Source of the DNA: Polaribacter sp.
GTDB lineage: Bacteria > Bacteroidota > Bacteroidia > Flavobacteriales > Flavobacteriaceae
Length of the DNA: 64,000 bases
Reading direction: 5' to 3'
NCBI GenBank assembly: GCA_029238315.1
Contig: JAQWGI010000008.1
Span: 62,001-126,000, forward strand
Shown here: in pieces, positions 26,807-36,632 of the stretch
Layout: the number at the start of each line of letters is the position of its first letter
How positions within the stretch are numbered: the first letter of the stretch is position 1
Program-made: the position numbers and the translations under genes
The notes under the pieces: generated by a model
Told to the model about the DNA's origin: nothing
Databases searched by the model: none
What the model saw: the letters and a program-made list of their open reading frames with translations, nothing else

Positions 26807-27967
26807 ATGGCAAAAGAAATAAAATCAGTAAACTACGGTTTAGAAAAAATATTTGAAGGAGCGCAAGATTTCTTGCCCCTTTTAGGAACAGATTACGTTG
26901 AGTTTTACGTAGGTAATGCAAAACAAGCAGCACATTTTTACAAAACAGCATTCGGATTTCAATCGCACGCCTATCGTGGATTAGAAACTGGAGCTAAAGA
27001 TTCGGTAAGTTATGTATTAACGCAAGATAAAATCAAGTTAATGTTAACTACTCCGTTAAGCAGCAAATCGCCAATTAACGATCATATTGTTCAACATGGT
27101 GACGGTGTTAAAGTTGTTGCACTTTGGGTTGAAGATGCAAGACAAGCCTATAAAGAAACAACTTCTCGTGGAGCAAAATCATACATGGAACCAACTGTTG
27201 AAACAGATGAACATGGAGAAGTTGTAAGAGCAGGAATTTACACTTACGGAGAAACTGTACACATATTTGTAGAGCGTAAAAACTACAAGGGAGCATTTTT
27301 ACCAGGTTTTCAAAAATGGGAATCAGACTACAATCCGCCAAGCGCAGGTTTAAAATATATCGATCACATGGTTGGTAATGTTGGTTGGAATCAAATGGAT
27401 GTTTGGGTAAAATGGTATGAAGATGTAATGGGGTTTGAAAACTTTTTATCTTTTGATGATAAGCAAATTCACACTGAATATTCTGCATTAATGAGTAAGG
27501 TAATGTCTAATGGAAATGGTAGAATTAAGTTTCCAATTAACGAGCCTGCAAAAGCAGCAAAACGCTCACAAATTGAAGAATATTTAGATTTTTATGAAGG
27601 TGCAGGTGTACAACATATTGCTGTTGCAACTGACGACATTTTAAAAACAGTTTCTCAATTAAGAGCAAATGGTGTCGAATTTTTATCAACGCCTCCAGAT
27701 GAATATTATAAATCAGTTCCTGGAAGATTAGAAGAATTTGATCATGAATTGAGAGAAGATATCGAAAAACTAAAAGGTCTAGGCATCATGATTGATGCAG
27801 ATGAAGAAGGTTATTTATTACAAATTTTCACAAAACCTGTAGAAGATAGACCTACATTATTTTTTGAAATCATTCAAAGAATGGGAGCTCGAGGATTTGG
27901 AGCTGGAAACTTTAAAGCATTGTTCGAATCAATCGAAAGAGAACAAGAAAAAAGAGGAACTTTATAA
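26807..27967 (+). CDS. hppD: 4-hydroxyphenylpyruvate dioxygenase
   Basis: 386 residues, a two-domain VOC-fold iron enzyme making homogentisate from 4-hydroxyphenylpyruvate. First VOC domain VEFYVGNAKQAAHFYKTAFGF; iron ligands in the second domain are in YIDHMVGNV (His), GVQHIAVATDD (His) and the C-terminal LFFEIIQRMGARGFGAGNFKALFE (Glu; the diagnostic HPPD tail, shown here in part). With hmgA it makes the two central steps of tyrosine breakdown. Confidence 0.97.
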   Translation: MAKEIKSVNYGLEKIFEGAQDFLPLLGTDYVEFYVGNAKQAAHFYKTAFGFQSHAYRGLETGAKDSVSYVLTQDKIKLMLTTPLSSKSPINDHIVQHGDGVKVVALWVEDARQAYKETTSRGAKSYMEPTVETDEHGEVVRAGIYTYGETVHIFVERKNYKGAFLPGFQKWESDYNPPSAGLKYIDHMVGNVGWNQMDVWVKWYEDVMGFENFLSFDDKQIHTEYSALMSKVMSNGNGRIKFPINEPAKAAKRSQIEEYLDFYEGAGVQHIAVATDDILKTVSQLRANGVEFLSTPPDEYYKSVPGRLEEFDHELREDIEKLKGLGIMIDADEEGYLLQIFTKPVEDRPTLFFEIIQRMGARGFGAGNFKALFESIEREQEKRGTL

Positions 27968-27979
27968 ACTTAAAACACA

Positions 27980-28014
27980 AAGAATCAAGATTAATTTCTT
28001 GGTTCTTTTTTTTT
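27980..28014 (+). terminator. terminator-like hairpin ending just before kynA
   Basis: aagaatcaaga (27980-27990) pairs with tcttggttctt (27997-28007, one G-U), followed by a run of T to 28014. It lies only 4 nt before the kynA ATG (28019), so kynA cannot have a promoter after it. Confidence 0.85.
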
Positions 28015-28018
28015 ACAA

Positions 28019-28939
28019 ATGAAGAAAGACGAATTACTAAAAGCAATTGAAGAAAAATACGACAAACTTGGCGTTCCTTTAGAAACAATGCTTGAAGGAT
28101 TGTTGCACAGCACACCAATTACTTATTGGGATTATATTCAAACAGATGCTTTATTAGGATTACAAATCCCGAGAACTTCAGAACCTGATGAAATGGTTTT
28201 CATTATGTATCATCAAGTAAATGAACTCATTTTTAAAATGATTTTATGGGAAATTGATCAAGTTTCACTCACTGAAGAAACAATTACGGCAGAAAAATTT
28301 TCAAAGCATTTAATGAGAATCAGTCGTTATTTCGATATGCTTTGCAATTCTTTTAGTGTAATGGGCGAAGGGATGGATGTAGCACAATATTTAAAATTTA
28401 GAAACACATTGGCGCCTGCAAGCGGATTTCAATCTGCGCAATACCGTAAAATTGAATTTGCTTCTACAGAATTAATTAATTTGATTGATGCACGTTTTAG
28501 AGACACCATCGACAGAAACTCATCATTCAGAAACGCCTTTGAACATTTGTATTGGCAAGCTGCTGGGAAAAATCATACAACTGGAGAGAAATCTATTTTA
28601 ATCAAACTATTTGAGAAAAAATATATGGGAGATTTTATCGACTTTATGGAAGATTACAACGAATGTAATTTATCTAAGAAGTTTCAACAACTTCCGGGTG
28701 ATGTTCAGAAAAACCCAGCATTGATAAAAGCAATGCGTCATTATGATCATACAGTAAATGTAAAATGGGTGTTAGCTCATTATAATGCTGCTGGAAAATA
28801 TCTTGGTGGTGGCGATAAAGATATCGAAGCTACAGGTGGAAGTAATTGGAGAAAATACATGCATCCAAAATATCAAAGAAGAATTTTCTTTCCTTATTTA
28901 TGGAGCGAAGAAGAACTCAAAAATTGGGGTACATTCTAA
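28019..28939 (+). CDS. kynA: tryptophan 2,3-dioxygenase
   Basis: 306 residues. Haem enzyme opening the indole ring of tryptophan to N-formylkynurenine. Characteristic segments are FIMYHQVNELIFKMILWE (substrate His), PASGFQSAQYRKIEF and the C-terminal GTGGSNWR-type TGGSNWRKYMHP. Third aromatic-catabolism gene in a row after hmgA and hppD, with a terminator-like hairpin immediately upstream. No other kynurenine-pathway gene is in the window. Confidence 0.96.
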   Translation: MKKDELLKAIEEKYDKLGVPLETMLEGLLHSTPITYWDYIQTDALLGLQIPRTSEPDEMVFIMYHQVNELIFKMILWEIDQVSLTEETITAEKFSKHLMRISRYFDMLCNSFSVMGEGMDVAQYLKFRNTLAPASGFQSAQYRKIEFASTELINLIDARFRDTIDRNSSFRNAFEHLYWQAAGKNHTTGEKSILIKLFEKKYMGDFIDFMEDYNECNLSKKFQQLPGDVQKNPALIKAMRHYDHTVNVKWVLAHYNAAGKYLGGGDKDIEATGGSNWRKYMHPKYQRRIFFPYLWSEEELKNWGTF

Positions 28940-28953
28940 AAAAAGAACTATTT

Positions 28954-28988
28954 AAAAAAGCTGCTAAAGAAATTAAGTAGCTTTTTTT
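28954..28988 (+). terminator. intrinsic terminator after kynA
   Basis: aaaaaagctgct pairs with agtagctttttt (one G-U pair), ending in a T run. Confidence 0.85.
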
Positions 28989-29033
28989 ATTTTGAAATAG
29001 CTATTGTCAATCCTTTTTTATAAGTTTGAAAAC

Positions 29034-29810
29034 ATGAAAAAAACACTGCTGGTTTGTATTGTATTTAGCATCACAATTTCTTTGTACAGTCAAGAAAAAA
29101 AAACTGTATTTAAGAAAGGAGAATGGTTGCGCTACAAAATGAGTTACAGTGGTTTTTTTAAAGCAGGAAATGCAACTTTATCGATTGACACAGATACCAT
29201 TGACAAAAAAGAAGTTTTTCATGTAACAGGTAAAGGTTGGACAACCGGCGTTATAAAATGGTTTTTTAAAGTAAATGATGTTTATGAATCTTATTTTGAT
29301 AAGGAGACTATAAAACCTTATATTTTTAAGAGAAATATTAACGAAGGTGGTTATAAAATTAACCGAGAAGTTAAATTTAATTATGAAACTCAAAAAGCAA
29401 CGGTAATTGATTTTAAACTTCAAACAAAAGAAAGTATAGATATTCAAAACATACAAGACATGATGTCTTCTTTTTACTATCTAAGAACTCAGGATGTTAG
29501 TAAATTAATTGTTGGCGATGAAATTGCATTAGACATGTTTTTGGATGCTCAAATATACCCTTTTAAGCTACGCTTTTTAGGAACAGAAATCTTAAAAACA
29601 AGTTTTGGGAAAATAAAAGCGCTTAAATTTAGACCAATGGTGCAAGCAGGAAGGGTTTTTAAAGCAAATGAAAGTGTTACAATTTGGATTACAGCAGATG
29701 CAAATAAGATACCTATTAAACTGAAAGCATCTTTAGCCGTTGGATCACTCAGAGCAGAATTAGACGCCTACAAAGGTCTGGCAAATTCTTTTAAAATCAT
29801 ATATGATTAA
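29034..29810 (+). CDS. DUF3108 exported protein
   Basis: About 258 residues from the ATG at 29034; the longer frame from 29004 puts ten residues before a good signal peptide (MKKTLLVCIVFSITISLYSQ). The mature part has FKKGEWLRYKMSYSGFFKAGNATL and KVNDVYESYFD, the usual DUF3108 pattern. A periplasmic beta-rich protein of unknown role. A perfect TAAGTTTG box (29021-29028) is very close to the ATG. Followed by the M23 lipoprotein and pgi. Confidence 0.82.
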   Translation: MKKTLLVCIVFSITISLYSQEKKTVFKKGEWLRYKMSYSGFFKAGNATLSIDTDTIDKKEVFHVTGKGWTTGVIKWFFKVNDVYESYFDKETIKPYIFKRNINEGGYKINREVKFNYETQKATVIDFKLQTKESIDIQNIQDMMSSFYYLRTQDVSKLIVGDEIALDMFLDAQIYPFKLRFLGTEILKTSFGKIKALKFRPMVQAGRVFKANESVTIWITADANKIPIKLKASLAVGSLRAELDAYKGLANSFKIIYD

Positions 29811-29851
29811 ATCGTATTTTTGCATTAAACAAGCCTAAAAAATAACCTCTT

Positions 29852-31129
29852 GTGAAAAAAATATTTTTCCTTTTACTAATCGTACTCATTTTTAATTCTT
29901 GCAAAGAAGACACACCGGAAAATCTGGAAGAGGCAGCTACTGTTATAGTGCCAAAAGAAATTTATGAATTTGGTTTTAAATTAAACGATTACCTTGTTAT
30001 TAATGACACTATTAAAAAAGGCGAGAGTTTTGGAGTTATTTTAGATAGGCATCATGTAGATTACCCGATAATAAATAAGATTGCAACCAAAATTAAAGAC
30101 ACTTTTGATGTAAGACGTGTTAGAGCTGGAAAACCTTACACCATTTTAGCGGCAAAAGACTCCACCGAAAAAGCTCAAGTTTTCATTTACGAAAACAATA
30201 AAACAACGGCAACAGTTGTAAAATTTAACGATTCTATTATACACAGTTATAAATTTAGAAAAGAAATTAAAACCATTGAAAAAGAAGTATATGGTCAGAT
30301 TTATTCTAGTTTTTCGCAATCTATGGATAGCTTACACCTAATGCCAAATTTAACAAATAAAGTTGCTGATATATATGCATGGACATTAGATTTTTTTAAA
30401 CTTCAGAAAGGAGATACATTTAAAATTATTTATGAAGAAAAAGTTTTAGATGATGCTACATTTGTAGGTTATGGCAAGGTAAAAGCTGCACTTTTTAATC
30501 ACAACGGAAAAGATATTTATGCCTATCGATTTGTTCCTGACAAGAAAAAAGGAATTGTAGAGTATTACGATGAAGACGGAAACATGTTGCGAAGACAGTT
30601 TTTAAAATCACCCATAAAATTTCAATATAGAGTTTCATCAAGGTATAATTTAAAAAGAAGAATTGCATTATACGGCAATAAAGTTAAAGCACATAAAGGA
30701 ACCGATTTTGCGGCAAATTATGGCACACCAATTATGGCGACAGCGAGCGGAACAGTAACACAATCTGCATACAGAAAACGCGGAAATGGACATTTTGTGA
30801 AAATAAAACACAACAATACCTATTCTACTCAATATTTACACATGAGCAGCAGAAATGTTAAACGTGGACAATACGTAAAACAAGGCGATATTATTGGCTT
30901 TGTTGGATCTACTGGAAGCAGTAGTGGAAATCATGTGTGCTACCGTTTTTGGAAACACGGAAGGCAAGTAGATCCTTTTAAACAAAAATTACCTGCAGCA
31001 GCACCACTAAAAAAGAGTTTAAGAGCTCTTTTCTTAGCGCACATTGCTCCACTTAAAGAGCAAATAGATACTATTGAAGGGTTTGTTACGCATGTTCCAA
31101 AATTAAACGCAAACAATATCACCTTCTAA
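29852..31129 (+). CDS. M23-family lipoprotein with variant zinc site
   Basis: 425 residues from a GTG start, with signal sequence KKIFFLLLIVLIFNSC and lipidated Cys. An N-terminal LysM/OapA-like region (DTIKKGESFGVILDRH) is followed by a C-terminal M23 domain. HKGTDFAANYGTP supplies the first His and Asp ligands, but the usual HLHFE motif is HVCYRF, so the second His of HxH is Cys (30932-30940). It may be an altered peptidase or a regulator of peptidoglycan hydrolases. Followed 18 nt later by pgi. Confidence 0.88.
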   Translation: MKKIFFLLLIVLIFNSCKEDTPENLEEAATVIVPKEIYEFGFKLNDYLVINDTIKKGESFGVILDRHHVDYPIINKIATKIKDTFDVRRVRAGKPYTILAAKDSTEKAQVFIYENNKTTATVVKFNDSIIHSYKFRKEIKTIEKEVYGQIYSSFSQSMDSLHLMPNLTNKVADIYAWTLDFFKLQKGDTFKIIYEEKVLDDATFVGYGKVKAALFNHNGKDIYAYRFVPDKKKGIVEYYDEDGNMLRRQFLKSPIKFQYRVSSRYNLKRRIALYGNKVKAHKGTDFAANYGTPIMATASGTVTQSAYRKRGNGHFVKIKHNNTYSTQYLHMSSRNVKRGQYVKQGDIIGFVGSTGSSSGNHVCYRFWKHGRQVDPFKQKLPAAAPLKKSLRALFLAHIAPLKEQIDTIEGFVTHVPKLNANNITF

Positions 31130-31147
31130 AGATTAAGAAATAAAAAA

Positions 31148-32713
31148 ATGGCTTTAAAGAAAATTAACCCAACAAAAACAAAAGCTTGGCAAAAACTATT
31201 GCTGCATTTTAATGAAATAAAAGAACTACACCTTAAAGATCTCTTCAAAAACAATCCGAATAGGGCATCAGATTTATCAATAGATTTTAAAGAATTTCAT
31301 ATTGATTATTCTAAAAATAATATCACACAAGAAACTTTAGAGCTACTTATTGAGCTTGCTAATGAAGTGGATTTAAATGATGCTATTCAAAAATATTTTT
31401 CTGGAGACCTCATCAATACAACAGAAAATAGAGCGGTAATGCACACCGCTTTAAGAAACTCTAAAAAAACAGCAACCCCATTTACAGAAGGAATTTACAA
31501 AGAAATAAATAGTGCTTTACAACAAATAGCAGCTTTTTCTCAAAAAATAACTTCTGGTGAGTGGAAAGGTTATACCGGAAAACCTATTACCGATATTGTA
31601 AACATTGGCATTGGCGGATCTGATTTAGGTCCTAAAATGGTTGTAACAGCCTTGCGTCACTATAAAAATCATTTAAACACGCATTTTGTTTCTAATATTG
31701 ATGGCGATCATGTTTCAGAAACGATACAAAAACTAAATCCTGAAACAACGCTTTTTATTATTGTTTCAAAATCATTTTCTACTCAAGAAACACTAACCAA
31801 TGCAACTACACTTAAAAAATGGTTCTTAAATAGCGCATCAGAGGATGACATTTCAAAACACTTTGTTGCAGTTTCTTCAAGTATTACAAAAGTAATATCA
31901 TTCGGAATTAAAGAAGAAAATATTTTTCCAATGTGGAATTGGGTTGGTGGACGCTTTTCTCTTTGGAGCGGAGTTGGTTTGGTTATTAGTCTGTCTGTTG
32001 GATATGAAAATTTCAAAGCTCTACTTTTGGGTGCAGAAGAAATGGACCAACACTTTAAAACAACGGATTTCAGTAAAAACATTCCTATTATAGCTGCATT
32101 GATAGGTGTTTGGTACACTAATTTTTTTAAATATGAAACAGAGGCTGTACTACCCTACTCTCAGTATTTGAGTGAGTTTCCTAACTATTTGCAACAAGCA
32201 AGCATGGAAAGTAATGGAAAAAGTGTTGATCGGAATGGCGAAAAAATCGATTATCAAACTGGAGCAATTTTATGGGGAAATGTGGGCACTAACATGCAAC
32301 ACGCGTTTATGCAATTGATACATCAAGGAACAAAAATAATTCCTACCGAGTTTATTGGTTTTAAAAAATCTTTATCAGGTCTAACAGCACATCATCAACA
32401 ATTAATGGCTAATTTTTATGCGCAAACAGAAGCGTTAGCTTTTGGAAAAACAAGGGAAGAAGTACATTTAGATTTAAAATATAACAACCAGAAAGAAACA
32501 CTAGCAAAATTACTTCCCTACAAGGTTTTTGAAGGAAACAAACCTAGTACGTCTTATGTAATTAAGGAATTAACCCCAAAATCTTTGGGCAAATTAATTG
32601 CAAGTTATGAACATAAGATTTTTGTTCAAGGAGTTATTTGGAATATTTATAGCTTTGATCAATTTGGTGTAGAATTAGGCAAAGAGCTTGCAAACAAACA
32701 CCTAAAAAAGTAG
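31148..32713 (+). CDS. pgi: glucose-6-phosphate isomerase
   Basis: 521 residues. Interconverts glucose-6-P and fructose-6-P. The first signature VNIGIGGSDLGPKMV and a later GRFSLWSGVGL-type region (FSLWSGVGLVISLSVG) and MESNGKSVDRNG are diagnostic; active-site Glu/His/Lys segments (GTNMQHAFMQLIHQGT) are intact. Confidence 0.97.
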   Translation: MALKKINPTKTKAWQKLLLHFNEIKELHLKDLFKNNPNRASDLSIDFKEFHIDYSKNNITQETLELLIELANEVDLNDAIQKYFSGDLINTTENRAVMHTALRNSKKTATPFTEGIYKEINSALQQIAAFSQKITSGEWKGYTGKPITDIVNIGIGGSDLGPKMVVTALRHYKNHLNTHFVSNIDGDHVSETIQKLNPETTLFIIVSKSFSTQETLTNATTLKKWFLNSASEDDISKHFVAVSSSITKVISFGIKEENIFPMWNWVGGRFSLWSGVGLVISLSVGYENFKALLLGAEEMDQHFKTTDFSKNIPIIAALIGVWYTNFFKYETEAVLPYSQYLSEFPNYLQQASMESNGKSVDRNGEKIDYQTGAILWGNVGTNMQHAFMQLIHQGTKIIPTEFIGFKKSLSGLTAHHQQLMANFYAQTEALAFGKTREEVHLDLKYNNQKETLAKLLPYKVFEGNKPSTSYVIKELTPKSLGKLIASYEHKIFVQGVIWNIYSFDQFGVELGKELANKHLKK

Positions 32714-32876
32714 AAACTCTTAGCTAAAAAAACATAAAAGTAAATAATTTAACATATCTCTTTTATTTGTTAACAAAGCTGTTGATATTTAAAAACTACT
32801 TTACAGCCGACAAACACGATATTTTACTATTTTTGAAGATCTTAATTTTTTGTTAATACTTAACATTAAATTAACA

Positions 32877-32904
32877 TTGCAACTGTAAAAATTCAAGATT
32901 TTTG
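32877..32904 (+). promoter_or_regulatory. candidate promoter of the TonB receptor gene
   Basis: TTG (32877-32879), 17 nt, then gATTTTTG (32897-32904), one mismatch to TAnnTTTG. The ATG is 30 nt further on. The rest of the 220-nt gap is AT-rich without other clear features. Confidence 0.5.
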
Positions 32905-32933
32905 CAAAACATTTAATAACTTAAGATTTCAAA

Positions 32934-35456
32934 ATGAAAAATTTTAAAAATTTATTGGTAGTAGCGTTGTTTTTTACAACTGTTGCTATTTTTGGCCAAA
33001 CCAGACTAACTGGTAAAGTAGTAGATGAAACAAATCAACCTTTACCAAGTGCAAGTGTAATGGTAAAAGGAACTCAAAGCGGTACTTCTACTGATTTTGA
33101 CGGGAAATTTACATTAAACACTAATGCTAGTTCAGGAGTTTTAGTAATTTCTTTTGTAGGGTACTCTGACAAAGAAGTTTCTTTCTCTTCTTCAAAAACA
33201 GATTTAGGAACGATTGAACTTACTGAGGATAGTTCAGTATTAGACGAAATCGTTGTAACTGCTACTTCTTTCGCAATTGACAGAAAAACACCAGTTGCTG
33301 TATCTACAATTAAAGCTGCAGACATTGAGAGAAAATTGGGAACTCAAGAATTCCCTGAGATCTTAAAATCAACTCCAGGAGTATATGCTACTAAAAGTGG
33401 TGGTGGTTTTGGAGATTCTAGAATTAGTTTAAGAGGATTTAACTCAGAAAATGTTGCCGTATTAATTAATGGTGTACCTGTTAATGATATGGAAAATGGA
33501 AGAGTTTACTGGTCTAACTGGGCTGGTCTTTCTGATGTAACTTCTGCAATGCAGGTTCAAAGAGGATTAGGAGCTTCTAAAGTTGCTGTACCATCTATTG
33601 GTGGAACAATTAACATCCTTTCTAAAACAACAGATGTTATTAGAGGAGGAAGCGTTTCTATGACACATGGAAATGACGGTTACCAAAAAATCGGCGCAAC
33701 AGTTTCTACTGGATTAATGGACAACGGCTTTGCTGCTACAGTTTCATTGGCTAAAATTTCAGGTGAAGGGTATGTAGATGGAACTCAATTTAATGGAACC
33801 AATTATTTTGTGAACTTATCTAAAGAATTAAATGAAAATCACAAATTATCATTTACTGCTTTTGGTGCTCCACAAAGACATGGACAAAGACAAAATAGAA
33901 GTACAATTTCTACTTACAGAAATGCACAAAGCGGAATCAGATTTAACCCAGATTGGGGATATAAAGATGGTCAAGTAACACATATTGAAGATAACTTTTA
34001 TCACAAATCTCAATCTTCTTTAAATCACTATTGGACCATTAACGAAAACACAAGCCTTTCTACAGCAATGTACGTATCATTTGGTACAGGTGGTGGTGGT
34101 GGATATGCTGGTTCAAACACTAGTTTATTCAAAGTTCGTTTAGGTGGTAGTGATCAACCAGTAGATTTAGACAATATTGTAGACATCAACAGAGAAAACG
34201 GAGCTTTAGGTTCTGAAGCAATCTTAAGAGCGTCTAGAAATGACCACAGCTGGTATGGGGTTTTATCTACATTCAAAACAAAATTATCTGACAATTTAGA
34301 TTTTATTGGTGGTATTGATTTAAGATCATACACTGGAGAGCACTTTACTGAAGTTACAGATTTATTAGGAGGTCAGTACTTCTTTGACGATAGCAACATT
34401 AACAATCCAAATGCTGCATTAGGTGTAGGTGACAAATACGGTTACCACAATGATGGAGAAGTTGGATGGCAAGGTTTTTTTACGCAATTAGAGTATGATA
34501 GTGAGAACATCTCTGCTTTTGTATCTGTATCTGGATCTAACACTTCTTACCAAAGAATTGATTATTTCCAATACATTCCAGGAAACCAAACTACAGACAC
34601 ATACAATTTCTTCGGTTACGGAGTAAAAGGTGGTGTAAATTACAGATTGAATGAAGCTCATAACGTATTTGCAAATGTTGGATACTTTGAAAAAGCAGCT
34701 GATTTTGGATCTGTTTTCCAAAGATATGACAATGACCATATCAATGCTGATGCAGAAAACCAAAAAATTCTAAGTTTTGAATTAGGGTATGGTTTTAGAA
34801 CTGAAAAAATCAGAGCTAATGTAAACGTATATAGAACTGAATGGAAAGATAGAACCTTTACAAGATCTATTCAAGGGCAAAATGGTTCTGACGACTTTAT
34901 TGCAAACTTATTAGGGGTAAATGCTTTACACCAAGGTTTAGAAATTGATTTCACATACAGATACTCAGACAACTTATCTTTTACAGGTATGGCATCTTTA
35001 GGTGACTGGAAATGGAATAATGACTTAGAAGATGTTGCCATTTTTGATGAAAATCAAAATCAAGTAGACACTGTTAATCTACCTATTAAAGGATTGCGTG
35101 TTTCTGATGCTGCACAAACTACTGCTGCATTAGGCTTAAACTACAAGTTCTGGGATAAAACAAGTTTCACTTTAGACTACAACTACTATGCAGATATGTA
35201 TGCTCAAGTAAATGTATTAGACTACATCGGTGCAACTACAAAACCAAGCGATACATGGAAGGCTCCAGATTATCATTTGTTCGATGCTAGTTTACGTCAC
35301 GGATTTAAAATTGGAGATTTTGATACTACTGTTACAGCACGTGTAAACAACGTTTTCAATACAGAATATATTTCTGATGCTTTAGATGCTACTGACCCAT
35401 TAGTTTGGTTTGGAGCAGGTAGAACATTTAGCCTTAGTGCAAAAATTAAATTTTAA
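32934..35456 (+). CDS. TonB-dependent outer-membrane receptor
   Basis: 840 residues: signal peptide (1-20), carboxypeptidase-like regulatory beta-sandwich (about 22-100, GKVVDETNQPLPSASV), TonB-box/plug domain (DEIVVTATSF, then FPEILKSTPGVYATKSGGG and RGFNSENVAVLINGVPVND) and a 22-strand barrel ending in LSAKIKF. Its N-terminus has no SusC-type SusD partner downstream; instead the adjacent gene (11 nt) is an unusual repeat lipoprotein that is likely its partner. The substrate is unknown. Confidence 0.95.
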   Translation: MKNFKNLLVVALFFTTVAIFGQTRLTGKVVDETNQPLPSASVMVKGTQSGTSTDFDGKFTLNTNASSGVLVISFVGYSDKEVSFSSSKTDLGTIELTEDSSVLDEIVVTATSFAIDRKTPVAVSTIKAADIERKLGTQEFPEILKSTPGVYATKSGGGFGDSRISLRGFNSENVAVLINGVPVNDMENGRVYWSNWAGLSDVTSAMQVQRGLGASKVAVPSIGGTINILSKTTDVIRGGSVSMTHGNDGYQKIGATVSTGLMDNGFAATVSLAKISGEGYVDGTQFNGTNYFVNLSKELNENHKLSFTAFGAPQRHGQRQNRSTISTYRNAQSGIRFNPDWGYKDGQVTHIEDNFYHKSQSSLNHYWTINENTSLSTAMYVSFGTGGGGGYAGSNTSLFKVRLGGSDQPVDLDNIVDINRENGALGSEAILRASRNDHSWYGVLSTFKTKLSDNLDFIGGIDLRSYTGEHFTEVTDLLGGQYFFDDSNINNPNAALGVGDKYGYHNDGEVGWQGFFTQLEYDSENISAFVSVSGSNTSYQRIDYFQYIPGNQTTDTYNFFGYGVKGGVNYRLNEAHNVFANVGYFEKAADFGSVFQRYDNDHINADAENQKILSFELGYGFRTEKIRANVNVYRTEWKDRTFTRSIQGQNGSDDFIANLLGVNALHQGLEIDFTYRYSDNLSFTGMASLGDWKWNNDLEDVAIFDENQNQVDTVNLPIKGLRVSDAAQTTAALGLNYKFWDKTSFTLDYNYYADMYAQVNVLDYIGATTKPSDTWKAPDYHLFDASLRHGFKIGDFDTTVTARVNNVFNTEYISDALDATDPLVWFGAGRTFSLSAKIKF

Positions 35457-35467
35457 AAAACAGAATC

Positions 35468-36532
35468 ATGAAAAAAATATTTTTATTATTAGCAGTTTTT
35501 TCAATGGTATTTACTTCTTGTGATCCATTAGAAGATATTTATGCAGAATTAGATGCTGTACCAACCGTTATATCTGGTGAAGCAACAATAACGTTAACAG
35601 ACGATGATTACAGTGAACTAGATTTAAACTATGGAAACTTTAGCAATGTAGATGATGCAAAAACAATGTTACCTGGTTTCTTGTCTAACAAATACCCTAC
35701 ATGGGGTAAAGAATCTTTAGCGGCTGTAACTTTTAAATTATATGCTCCAAAAGATACAGAAAGAAGTTTAGAGATCTATACGGTTTCTTCTGCAGATTAT
35801 TCTGCTGGAGGACACTCATACGGTAACTTTGATAGCTTATCAGATATCACAGAGTTTTTAGATACTAAGTATACTTCTCCTGCAAATAGATTGTTAGTTT
35901 CTTTAACTTACAAATACTACTCAGGAAGTGTTGCAACACTTAATAATGGATTCTTGTATGTAAACGGAGGCTGGAAAATGGTTGAAGGCTTTACAAGAGA
36001 TGAGTACAATGCAATGGGAGAATCTTACCCAAACTTTTCTTCAGAAACAGAAGCAATGACTAAAATACCTGTTTTCTTATTAGATAAATTTAAATTTGAC
36101 AATAACGAAGCTGGAGATATCACAGCAATCATGTACAAATTGTATGTAAGTGGATCTACTAAAAGCTACGTTGCAAACTTTATTTTTGATGGAACTTCTT
36201 GGTCTGAATACAAAAATGTAAAAAATGAAACGATTAAGTTTGGACATGATGGTACAAACTGGGTGCCAGATAACACAATTAAATACACATTAACTGCAGC
36301 AGATTATACGTTAGTAGGAAATGGTAATTATGGTAACTTTGATGTAAGAGCTGGTAAAGATGAAGAAACAGAATCTAGTAGAGTTGCTAAAATAAATACT
36401 ATTTTATTAAATAACTTTCCAAACGATGCTGACGGACAAAAATACCTTGTTTCTTATAATATTTATAATGGAGCAAATGGCGTTTGGCAACTAGCAGTTA
36501 TTAAAACTGGTGGAGCGTACGTAAAGCAATAA
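35468..36532 (+). CDS. lipoprotein with four internal repeats, TonB-receptor partner
   Basis: 354 residues, lipidated at C18 (FSMVFTSCDP). After a short linker the protein consists of four related modules starting near residues 42, 106, 175 and 275, each opening with an L/V/F-T-x-x-D-Y motif, then YxNF, a run of helix, and L-x-x-K/N-F/Y-P/T/K. Two modules have an inserted strand pair (DGTSWSEY, DGTNWVP). I do not recognise the family. Position 11 nt after a TonB-dependent receptor suggests a surface lipoprotein binding the same ligand. Confidence 0.8.
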   Translation: MKKIFLLLAVFSMVFTSCDPLEDIYAELDAVPTVISGEATITLTDDDYSELDLNYGNFSNVDDAKTMLPGFLSNKYPTWGKESLAAVTFKLYAPKDTERSLEIYTVSSADYSAGGHSYGNFDSLSDITEFLDTKYTSPANRLLVSLTYKYYSGSVATLNNGFLYVNGGWKMVEGFTRDEYNAMGESYPNFSSETEAMTKIPVFLLDKFKFDNNEAGDITAIMYKLYVSGSTKSYVANFIFDGTSWSEYKNVKNETIKFGHDGTNWVPDNTIKYTLTAADYTLVGNGNYGNFDVRAGKDEETESSRVAKINTILLNNFPNDADGQKYLVSYNIYNGANGVWQLAVIKTGGAYVKQ

Positions 36533-36555
36533 GTTAAAATAGTTTCGCTATTTTT

Positions 36556-36588
36556 AAAAAACCACCTCAATTGAGGTGGTTTTTTTTT
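36556..36588 (+). terminator. strong intrinsic terminator
   Basis: A perfect palindrome (aaaaaccacctcaa/ttgaggtggttttt) with a run of eight T, ending the TonB receptor operon. Confidence 0.93.
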
Positions 36589-36632
36589 GATTAAATGATT
36601 ACTTTTACAACAACTATTAAAACTAATCTATC

